From Sinorhizobium sp. 6-70 (GTDB lineage: Bacteria > Pseudomonadota > Alphaproteobacteria > Rhizobiales > Rhizobiaceae), in contig NZ_JASKLS010000010.1 in assembly GCF_030124375.1 (NCBI RefSeq), positions 1 to 64,000 on the forward strand: a stretch of DNA of 64,000 bases, written 5' to 3'. The notes under the pieces were generated by a model that made no database searches, was not told the DNA's origin, and saw nothing but the letters and a program-made list of their open reading frames with translations. Of this stretch, positions 43,485 through 50,853 are shown one piece after another. Numbering within the stretch: position 1 is the first letter of the stretch; every line of letters starts with the position of its first letter. A program made the position numbers and the translations under genes.

Positions 43485-44702
43485 CTAGCGCAAATCAGGC
43501 GTGTGGTCAAACAAGCGCCTGTGCGCACTGATCGCGAAAGTGTCCGTCATCCCGGCGAGATAGTCTCCCACGTGGCGCGCCCGAACCGGTTCCGCCATCC
43601 CGACAATCTGGTCGATCCAGTAGTGTTCCTTCATCAAAAGCGGATCGGCCATGAAGGCACGGTAGAGATCGGTGACGATCGAGGCTGCTCCCTGCCGTAT
43701 CCTCATCACCTCCGGATGGCGGTAGATTCGGGTCATCAGAAGGTGTTTGATCTGCCGGTCGGTCTCGCTCATCTCTGCCGAGAAGGTGGCGATCACCTTG
43801 CCCGCCTGCCGCACTTCGCTCGCACTTTGTGGCCGCACTTCACTAAGACGCGTCTGAGCCACGCCAATGACGTCCTCCACCATCGCAGTGATCTGGCGCC
43901 TCATGATCTCATGCGTGAAGCGGCTGCTTTCCAGTCGCGGATAGCGATCATGGACCTCACGCATCAACTGCGCGAGGAACGGAACCTCCTCCAGCATCTC
44001 GAAGGTGAGGTATCCCGCCCGCAGCCCATCGTCTATGTCATGGGTATTGTACGCGATGTCGTCGGCAATCGCTGCGACCTGGGCTTCGAGGCTTGCAAAG
44101 CTCGCAAGCTCGAGATCGTGCAGGACGCAATAATCGAGGATCGGCTGCGGGAGCGGGCCGCGCGTGCCCTCGCCCGCCAGAGTCATCAGCGGGCCGTTGT
44201 GCTTGACGAGACCTTCGAGGCTTTCCCAAGTGAGGTTCAGTCCGTCGAATTCCGCGTAGCGTCGCTCCAGCTTTGTGACGATGCGCAGCGACTGCGCGTT
44301 GTGATCAAAGCCGCCATAGGGTTTCAGCACCTCGTGCAGCGCGTCCTCGCCGGTATGCCCGAAGGGCGTGTGGCCAAAATCGTGCACAAGGGCGACGCCC
44401 TCCGCGAGATCCTCGTCCAGCTTCAGGGCGCGTGCCAGCGCGCGTGCGATCTGCGCAACCTCGATCGTATGCGTAAGGCGGGTGCGGTAGTGGTCGCCAT
44501 CCGCGGCGATGAATACCTGCGTCTTGTGCTTCAACCGGCGAAACGCCGTCGTATGGACGATGCGATCGCGGTCACGCTGGAAATCGGAGCGTGTCGGGCT
44601 CCCAGCCTCGAGATAGAGCCTGCCGCGCGTAGCCCAAGGATCCGACGCAAAGACGGCATGCTCGCCGTAACCGAAGCCGAGGGCCTGTCTGTCGAAAGTC
44701 AT
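43485..44702 (-). CDS. dgt: Deoxyguanosinetriphosphate triphosphohydrolase-like HD-domain protein
   Basis: Hydrolyses dNTPs to nucleosides and triphosphate, limiting the dNTP pool. The 405-residue protein has an HD domain whose ligands are visible in TRLTHTIEVAQ (first His) and LVHDFGHTPFGHTGEDAL (HD pair), with a later Asp in AIADDIAYNTHDIDDGL. It starts with the conserved block DPWATRGRLYLE. Length fits the type 2 Dgt subfamily. AGGTGAGAA precedes the ATG. It is divergent from erpA. Confidence 0.94.
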   Translation of the reverse strand: MTFDRQALGFGYGEHAVFASDPWATRGRLYLEAGSPTRSDFQRDRDRIVHTTAFRRLKHKTQVFIAADGDHYRTRLTHTIEVAQIARALARALKLDEDLAEGVALVHDFGHTPFGHTGEDALHEVLKPYGGFDHNAQSLRIVTKLERRYAEFDGLNLTWESLEGLVKHNGPLMTLAGEGTRGPLPQPILDYCVLHDLELASFASLEAQVAAIADDIAYNTHDIDDGLRAGYLTFEMLEEVPFLAQLMREVHDRYPRLESSRFTHEIMRRQITAMVEDVIGVAQTRLSEVRPQSASEVRQAGKVIATFSAEMSETDRQIKHLLMTRIYRHPEVMRIRQGAASIVTDLYRAFMADPLLMKEHYWIDQIVGMAEPVRARHVGDYLAGMTDTFAISAHRRLFDHTPDLR

Positions 44703-44916
44703 TTCTCACCTGTGCCGGCCGTCCCATTGACGGGACATTCAAGCCTTCATACCTATAGTGTACGCTACAGGAAAGCCGCGGCGAACTGTCGTGAGGGTCC
44801 TGAAGACAGATCAATGGTTTGGCAGCAGGACTTCGGGCCGATTTTTCGGCTGAACGTTCGGAAGGCCAGGCGCGAAAACGAATCTCTCCGGTTCTTGACC
44901 CCGGCAGGAGGCATCT

Positions 44917-45249
44917 ATGACACAGGAAACAGTGACCCTTTCAGATGCGGCTGCCAAGCGCATCGCCGCAATTCTCCAGACGGAGAAGAACAAGAACGCG
45001 ATGCGTGTCTCCGTCGAAGGTGGCGGCTGCTCCGGTTTTTCTTACAAATTCGATCTGGTCGACGCCGAAAACGATGACGATCTGGTGCTCGAAAAGGGAA
45101 GCGCCAAGGTTCTGATCGACAGCCTATCCCTCGTCTATATGGGCGGCTCGGAAATCGATTTCGTCGATAACCTACTTGGCCAGTCCTTTCAGATCAAGAA
45201 TCCGAACGCCGTTGCAAGCTGCGGCTGCGGGACGAGCTTTTCGATCTGA
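44917..45249 (+). CDS. erpA: Iron-sulfur cluster insertion protein, A-type carrier (ErpA-like)
   Basis: Carries Fe-S clusters to target enzymes. The 110-residue protein contains the three conserved cysteines: one in EGGGCSGFSY and two in the C-terminal CGCGTSF. Length and motif agree with ErpA/IscA. GGAGG precedes the ATG. It stands alone between dgt (divergent) and the cls region, with no suf or isc genes nearby, as usual for erpA in this group. Confidence 0.92.
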   Translation: MTQETVTLSDAAAKRIAAILQTEKNKNAMRVSVEGGGCSGFSYKFDLVDAENDDDLVLEKGSAKVLIDSLSLVYMGGSEIDFVDNLLGQSFQIKNPNAVASCGCGTSFSI

Positions 45250-45283
45250 CGAAGGTCAGCGCTTCACCTCCTGCAAGCAAGCC

Positions 45284-45373
45284 CTACAGCGTCGTGCGTC
45301 TTTCCAGACGCGCAAAGGATTGCTGCATGTTTTTATCCTTAAATCGGGTCGATTTAAGGAAACAGGCAGTAGC
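45284..45373 (-). repeat. RIME-like repeat (family 2), copy B
   Basis: Contains CTACAGC at the left, GTGCGTC with GACGCGC in the first palindrome, and a perfect 11-bp second palindrome TCCTTAAATCG (45336-45346) with CGATTTAAGGA (45350-45360). It ends in GCAGTAGC, whose last base is the first base of the cls stop triplet. Orientation is opposite to copies A and D. It may end transcription of erpA and cls. Confidence 0.85.
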
Positions 45374-46836
45374 TAAAGATAGGGTGACCCCAGCCAAAGC
45401 AGGCGGTTCGCCAGACGATTCGGGAAAGGCTGATTGCGCAATCCCGCAAGGGTAACCTCCTCCGCCGACGTCAATGCCGCGCAGATCTTGCTGCTGACTG
45501 CCTGCGCAAACGCGTCGTCGAGGACCTCGAGATCGAACTCGAAATTGAGGCGCAGCGAGCGCGGGTCGAGGTTGCTCGAACCGACATAGGTCCAACGCTC
45601 ATCGACGACCATCAGCTTGGAATGGTTGAACGCTCCCTGTGCCCGCCACACTCGGCAATGGCCTTTGAGAACCTGGTCGAACTGGGCGGTCATTGCCCTG
45701 TCGATGAGGGTCAGATTGTTGACGGCCGGCACGACGATGTCCACTTCCACGCCCCTGCGGGCGGCGGTCACCAGGGCGCTGACCAGTTCCTTGTCCGGAA
45801 GGAAATACGGCGACATCAGGCGGATATGCTTGCGCGCAACCGAGAAGGCGCCCATCAGCATCTTATGATTGGTCTCATTCGTGCTGTCCGGACCGGACGG
45901 AACCGCGCGCATGAGGACTGGGGGCGTGTCCGGTATCTCCTCGGGCACGCCGATCTTCCATTCATCGCCCTCAAGGCTCTCTCCGCTTGAAAATTGCCAA
46001 TCCTCCGCGGCGACCTGGAAAACGTCGGCAACGACCGGTCCGGTGACACGGAAATGCGTGTCGAACGAGGCCGCCTTTCCCGCCACTTCGGTCGTGAAGC
46101 CGGCGCGAATGTTCATGCCGCCGGCGAAAGCGACAACGCCATCAATGACCAGAATCTTCCGGTGGGTTCTGAGATTCGCATAGGGGAGCCGCAGCCCCAT
46201 GATGATATTGCCGTTGAATACCGCGGTCGGTACCCCGCCTTCCTTCAGATAGCTGACGACGCTCGGCACCGAATAGCGCGCCCCGACCGCATCGATCAAA
46301 ACCCTGACGCTGACGCTGCGCTTCGCCGCCGCAATGAGCGCATCGGCAAAGCGCAGGCCGATCGGATCCCTGTCGAAGATGTAGCTTTCAATGAGGATGC
46401 TGCGGCGCGCACCGGCAATTTCCTCAAGCATTGCGGCATAGACGGTATCACCGCCTTCCAACATGGTGATGTGGTTTCCGGTCGACATCGCGTGCCGCGC
46501 GACCCTGTCCCCCAGCATCTTCATCGCAGCAAAGCGATGTCCGAAGCGGACGGCGACTTCGTCGTGCGTGACGTCGTAACGGCCGAACTGATCTGCCCCT
46601 CTCGGGCGCAACAACGAGCGCTGCAGGCCGATGGACGTACGGCGAATGCGATTGATGCCCGCAACCGCGTAGACCACCGCCCCTATCACCGGCGACAGGA
46701 GGACGACGCCGACCCAGCCGGCGGCGGCGCGTACATCGTCCTTGGTCATCGCTGCGTGGACGATCGCCGGTATGCCCAAGGCGAAGGAGAGCAGCGCCAG
46801 AAAATGCGGCCAGTAGTTTTCGACGAACGCGATCAT
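45373..46836 (-). CDS. cls: Cardiolipin synthase
   Basis: Joins two phosphatidylglycerols into cardiolipin in the inner membrane. The 487-residue protein has two N-terminal membrane helices (FLALLSFALGIPAIVHAAM and WVGVVLLSPVIGAVVYAV). Two phospholipase D HKD motifs follow: THRKILVIDG and FNHSKLMVVDE. The ATG at 46836 gives the expected N-terminus and length; a TTG at 46977 would add 47 atypical residues. The Shine-Dalgarno ahead of the ATG is weak. xthA is divergent, and exoR follows it, as in S. meliloti. Confidence 0.93.
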   Translation of the reverse strand: MIAFVENYWPHFLALLSFALGIPAIVHAAMTKDDVRAAAGWVGVVLLSPVIGAVVYAVAGINRIRRTSIGLQRSLLRPRGADQFGRYDVTHDEVAVRFGHRFAAMKMLGDRVARHAMSTGNHITMLEGGDTVYAAMLEEIAGARRSILIESYIFDRDPIGLRFADALIAAAKRSVSVRVLIDAVGARYSVPSVVSYLKEGGVPTAVFNGNIIMGLRLPYANLRTHRKILVIDGVVAFAGGMNIRAGFTTEVAGKAASFDTHFRVTGPVVADVFQVAAEDWQFSSGESLEGDEWKIGVPEEIPDTPPVLMRAVPSGPDSTNETNHKMLMGAFSVARKHIRLMSPYFLPDKELVSALVTAARRGVEVDIVVPAVNNLTLIDRAMTAQFDQVLKGHCRVWRAQGAFNHSKLMVVDERWTYVGSSNLDPRSLRLNFEFDLEVLDDAFAQAVSSKICAALTSAEEVTLAGLRNQPFPNRLANRLLWLGSPYL

Positions 46837-47044
46837 GCCGGGGACTATAGAGCCAGACAGGGCGGAATCAATTCCTGCAACCGTCAGCAGAAATGCGGCG
46901 CGCGGAAAGCGAGATCGCGCCGCGCCCGATGGTTTCCCTTGAGCGGCGCCGATGTTCCCAGGTATCGGATTTGTCAAAAGAATTCGCAGCCGCTACAACG
47001 AATCGTCCGCAAGGATTCACGTATAAGAAAGGCGATGCTGGCCC

Positions 47045-47836
47045 ATGAAGATTGCCACCTGGAACATCAACGGCGCCAAGGCGCGCCTCGACGGCCTCGT
47101 CGCCTGGCTCAAGGAATCAAACCCGGACATCGCCTGCCTGCAGGAAATCAAATCAGTGGACGAGGCGTTTCCGAGGAGTGAGATCGAAGCACTCGGCTAC
47201 CACGTAGAAACGCACGGCCAGAAGGGTTTCAACGGCGTCGCACTGCTCTCGAAAATGCGGCCAGACGAAGTCAATCGCGGCCTGCCGGGAGACGAGATGG
47301 ACGAGCAGGCACGCTTCATAGAGGGTGTTTTCTCCCTCAAAGGCGGCGCGATCCGCGTGTGTTGCCTCTACCTGCCGAACGGAAATCCCGTCGACAGCGA
47401 AAAATACCCTTACAAGCTGAGTTGGATGCAGCGTCTGGCGACCTTCGCGGAGCAGAGGCTCAGGCTCGAAGAACCGCTCATTCTCGCCGGCGACTACAAT
47501 GTCATTCCGGAAGCCCACGACTGCTGGGACGTCAAGGTCTGGCAGAACGATGCGCTCTTCCTGCCGGAAACGCGAGCGGCTTTCCGGCGTCTTCGCAATC
47601 TCGGATTCACCGACGCCGTGCGCGCCACCTCGGACGAGGTGCGGCTCTATTCATTCTGGGATTATCAGGCCGGATGCTGGCCGAAAAATTTCGGCATTCG
47701 CATCGATCACCTGATGATGTCGCCCGAGGCCGCCGACAAGCTCTTGTCCACGTCGATAGAAAAACACGTGCGCTCCTGGGAAAAACCGTCCGACCACGTG
47801 CCGGTCGCAGGCGAATTCGCCTTCGAAGCGGCGTAG
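47045..47836 (+). CDS. xthA: Exodeoxyribonuclease III
   Basis: An apurinic/apyrimidinic endonuclease and 3'-phosphatase for base excision repair. The 263-residue protein shows the family residues in order: Asn in TWNINGAKAR, Glu in CLQEIKS, the DYN in AGDYNVIP and the catalytic His in SDHVPV near the end. It lies alone between cls and exoR and converges on exoR with nine bases between. Confidence 0.94.
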   Translation: MKIATWNINGAKARLDGLVAWLKESNPDIACLQEIKSVDEAFPRSEIEALGYHVETHGQKGFNGVALLSKMRPDEVNRGLPGDEMDEQARFIEGVFSLKGGAIRVCCLYLPNGNPVDSEKYPYKLSWMQRLATFAEQRLRLEEPLILAGDYNVIPEAHDCWDVKVWQNDALFLPETRAAFRRLRNLGFTDAVRATSDEVRLYSFWDYQAGCWPKNFGIRIDHLMMSPEAADKLLSTSIEKHVRSWEKPSDHVPVAGEFAFEAA

Positions 47837-47845
47837 TCGCAGGGG

Positions 47846-48652
47846 CTAGTCGTCGTCTGCCTGCAGGTGCATGTTCTGCGACATGGTGATCGCCACGCGG
47901 CGATCGTCTTCAGTCGCCAGCGAGAAGGCCTGCTCCTGCATCGACTGCAGCCAGGGCTTGTCCTTCGGCGAACACTGGTCAAGCGCCGCGGTCATGTAGG
48001 CAAGGCCACGAACGGTCTGGCCTTCCTGAAAGATGACGTTTCCGAACACGCCCATGGCTCCGGCATGGCCATTCTTGCGTGCGCGGTTCAACCACTTCTT
48101 GGCCTGTTGAACATTGACGGTGCCGCCCTCGCCCGAAAGCAGCATGCGCGCCAGCTGAAATTGCGCCTCCGCGACACCGAACGTCGACGCCGCCTGGAAA
48201 TACAACTGCCGGGCCTGTGCCAGGTCCACCTTCACCGGGCTGTCGGGAATGCCGCGCCGATAGTAGCCGGCAAGCGAGATCAGCGCGTTGACAAAATAAC
48301 CCGTGTCTTCCGACCCGGGTTCGACGCCCTGCTGGGCAATTTCGCTGTAGATCTTGAACGCCTCTAGATCGTTCTCGGTGACCCCGTCGCCATAGGCATA
48401 CATATTGGCGAGCGCCCAGCGCGATCCCGTATGTCCCTTTTCGGCGGCATAACGATAAGCCTCGACCGCCTCGTCCTTTCTGCCGTTCTTGTAGGCGGAA
48501 AAGCCAAACTTGAAGAGGGCGAACGGGCCGGATTCCTTGGAAACGCCCGCTCCCGGATCGAACGCTCGAGCGGGCCCTGCGGTGGAGGCACCAACCGCCA
48601 GCGACACACCGAGCACCGCAATCCTAAGCGACTTGAATTCACCCGCGAGCAT
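47846..48652 (-). CDS. exoR: ExoR, periplasmic Sel1-repeat regulator of ExoS-ChvI
   Basis: Holds the ExoS sensor kinase inactive; when ExoR is proteolysed, ExoS-ChvI turns on succinoglycan and turns off motility, which is required for symbiosis. From this ATG the product is 268 residues, the length of S. meliloti ExoR, with a cleavable signal peptide ending in GPARAFD. Sel1-type repeats follow, such as AYRYAAEKGHTGSRWALANM and FGVAEAQFQLARMLLSGEGG. An in-frame GTG and TTG lie just upstream. The upstream region 48653-49080 shows no other gene and presumably holds its promoter. Recognition of this gene is strong. Confidence 0.95.
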   Translation of the reverse strand: MLAGEFKSLRIAVLGVSLAVGASTAGPARAFDPGAGVSKESGPFALFKFGFSAYKNGRKDEAVEAYRYAAEKGHTGSRWALANMYAYGDGVTENDLEAFKIYSEIAQQGVEPGSEDTGYFVNALISLAGYYRRGIPDSPVKVDLAQARQLYFQAASTFGVAEAQFQLARMLLSGEGGTVNVQQAKKWLNRARKNGHAGAMGVFGNVIFQEGQTVRGLAYMTAALDQCSPKDKPWLQSMQEQAFSLATEDDRRVAITMSQNMHLQADDD

Positions 48653-49086
48653 CACAATCAATTTCTTCCGTTCCAGCCGGCAACGCCGAACTCACCACCG
48701 CTGCAAACATCAATCTGTGCACGGTTGCTTGCCATTCGAGTGCTCACAGATCCCTGGCAAGGCTAAGACCATGCGTATCTGTCGCCAAATTTTCCCGCAC
48801 ATCTCCTCCCCCAACGCCGATCACGGATCGGCAAGGCGTTTGATGCCAATTTCGACGGGATGTCCTGACAGCACACAAACTCAATTCACCTCAAAACGCA
48901 GGTACTGCACTCGATCGCACATTTGTGGCTATCATCGCTGCTCTCATTTTGTGGCGGGAAATGGACATAGTTGAACCGGCCACGATCCTAGCAAACCATA
49001 GCAGCAAATGTGTTGCTGAATCGTCACATTCATGAACGCTCATAAAAGTGATGCCGTCAGCCGAAAACACCCGCGCTGATAAAAGT
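48653..49086. other. Long intergenic region upstream of exoR
   Basis: 434 bases between the exoR start and the terminator of the porin gene, both on the minus strand. No coding frame with a ribosome binding site is visible. The part next to exoR should hold its promoter and ChvI-related control, but I cannot point to a box with confidence. Confidence 0.5.
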
Positions 49087-49110
49087 AAGGCCCGGTGAAA
49101 ACCGGGCCTT
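49087..49110 (-). terminator. Terminator of the porin gene
   Basis: AAGGCCCGGT and ACCGGGCCTT form a perfect 10-bp stem with a four-base loop. On the minus strand ACTTTT follows. It is 20 bases beyond the stop of the upstream gene. Confidence 0.85.
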
Positions 49111-49130
49111 TAGCGCTCTAATCAATGGGG

Positions 49131-50372
49131 TCAGAACTTGACCTTTAGCGATGTTGAGATCGCGCCTACGAAATCATTGTCGAAGTCATAGGAAACGTCA
49201 TCGCCGATGACCTGTCCATCGAACGTAACCGGTCCTGAGCTGCCGCTGGTCAAGATCCCGACACTTCCGGCAAGGCGAACCTCGACATTCTGGGTGGGCG
49301 TGTAGGAAACGCCTGTGCCGAGTAACCAGGTGTCGGTCTGGGTGCCATAGCCGTGGCTGGTGCCACGGTCCCAGGTCAGGCTGACTGCCCCGCTCCACTG
49401 ATCGTTGAACTTGTGCCCGATGCCGCCGCTGATCGTCCAACCATCGCGATAGAGGAGGTCAAGGGTCGTGCATGGCGTGAGCGCCGTTACAGTAGCCGGA
49501 CAGAACTTGACAACCTGCAACTGGCTCCAATCGGTCCACTTGACAGAGCCGAATGCCAACCACCCCGGAGCAATACCGGACTGCACTTTAAGTTCCAGCG
49601 AATCCGGCATCGACGCGGAACCGCTGACATCGTACTTGGTGAGGCCAAGCTGACGGAGGTCGATGAAGCCTGTCAGATCGTCGAGATCAACAGCGCTGTT
49701 ATAGACGAGGCTCGCCCGCATTGCATATTCGGGGATTTCGTAGGCTACGCCCGTTCGCCAGCCCCAGCCGTTGTCCTCCAGTTCGAGACGTCCAACGCCC
49801 GAAAGGCCGAATGGCAAGAACGCGGGATCCTGAACAAGCCGCTCTTTAAAGCCTCCGACCTCCTGATAGAAGGCGCCCCCAATCACACGAACGTAGCCGG
49901 GACCCATCTCCCACTTGTAGGAGCAGGTCGCCGCGTAGTTGTCGCTTTCAACCTTTGTCTCGATGTTGTTGTTGGCACCGGCCCAGTTCTGGCCGGGATT
50001 GGTGTGGGCGCCCCAAGGCTGCGAGTAGTCCGCCATACAGTCAATGCTGTCACCCAAAGCAGCCTTAACACCAATACGGGGCGCCCAATAACTTTCCGTG
50101 TCGTCCACGCTGTTAGGACGACCATTCAGGTTCCCTCCGCCAAACTCCCCCGCTAACGGATTTGTAGGCGCGGGGTTTGTATCCCGGACATTCTTCAGTT
50201 CACGCTGCGGATTGACGTAAGTCGCCGTTGCTTCGGCAGCATAATCCGACGGGTCGAACAACAAATCGATATTGTAACCGCTGCGCTCAAGCCCCCCAGC
50301 GTGCGCAGCCGATACCACGAGCATTCCGGCGACGACCGCCAAAATGCCCCGCGTCATTCCACTTTGAGCCAT
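49131..50372 (-). CDS. OmpP1/FadL-family outer membrane protein
   Basis: A 413-residue outer membrane beta-barrel related to long-chain fatty acid and hydrophobic compound transporters. The signal peptide ends in SAAHAGG, followed by LERSGYNIDLLFDPSDYA, the start of the hatch region. Many alternating strands rich in Gly, Trp and Tyr follow, and the chain ends in LKVKF, the usual aromatic C-terminus for barrel insertion. GGGGAGGAG precedes the ATG. Substrate unknown; FadL is the best guess. It lies upstream of exoR on the same strand. Confidence 0.87.
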   Translation of the reverse strand: MAQSGMTRGILAVVAGMLVVSAAHAGGLERSGYNIDLLFDPSDYAAEATATYVNPQRELKNVRDTNPAPTNPLAGEFGGGNLNGRPNSVDDTESYWAPRIGVKAALGDSIDCMADYSQPWGAHTNPGQNWAGANNNIETKVESDNYAATCSYKWEMGPGYVRVIGGAFYQEVGGFKERLVQDPAFLPFGLSGVGRLELEDNGWGWRTGVAYEIPEYAMRASLVYNSAVDLDDLTGFIDLRQLGLTKYDVSGSASMPDSLELKVQSGIAPGWLAFGSVKWTDWSQLQVVKFCPATVTALTPCTTLDLLYRDGWTISGGIGHKFNDQWSGAVSLTWDRGTSHGYGTQTDTWLLGTGVSYTPTQNVEVRLAGSVGILTSGSSGPVTFDGQVIGDDVSYDFDNDFVGAISTSLKVKF

Positions 50373-50761
50373 TAAGCTCCTCCCCTGCACTTTCAGTGTG
50401 CGACAATCCAGCTCCTGTCGCGCTTGGCGGGGAGTATCCTCACGATTGCATGAAATGGCAAACCGCGGACTCGCGGGATTAGCCGGCGGATAGACCATCA
50501 GATTTACGTAAGAATTTCATGATCTAGACACAATTCCGGAATTGGGGAACGGTTTTCCAATGAGCGCCAATCATTCCGTATAGTTGAAAAAAATATTCCA
50601 CTTCTACGGCGAGGTGTGACCGCGGAACAACAATTTCGCTTTTTGCGCCGTTCAGGCGCAAGCATCTTTGGGGAGGCAGTGAGTAAAACTAAGGCGTGTA
50701 TTGCCGCGCTCAGTCGCGTCGCATCAACGTCTGATTCGAATATCCTGGGTGCGGAATAGAA
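50373..50761. other. Intergenic region with a possible degenerate repeat
   Basis: No gene is visible. ACACAATTCCGGA at 50527-50539 and AACGGTTTTCC at 50548-50558 recall a family 1 RIME-like repeat in reverse orientation, but the match is partial. The porin promoter should lie toward the left end. Confidence 0.4.
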
Positions 50762-50787
50762 AATCCGCGGCATTTCTACCGCGGATT
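50762..50787 (-). terminator. Terminator of valS
   Basis: AATCCGCGG and CCGCGGATT form a perfect 9-bp stem around CATTTCTA; on the minus strand TTCT follows. It lies 67 bases beyond the valS stop. Confidence 0.75.
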
Positions 50788-50853
50788 GCAATTTGTTCCA
50801 AGCATTCGAACCAAAGCGACGCGAATCCAGATGGAATGCGTCGTCCTGTTGCT

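Noticed and set aside
46950..46977. TTG start that would lengthen cardiolipin synthase by 47 residues
   Set aside because: The ATG at 46836 gives the normal family N-terminus and length; TTGACA here more likely belongs to the promoter region.
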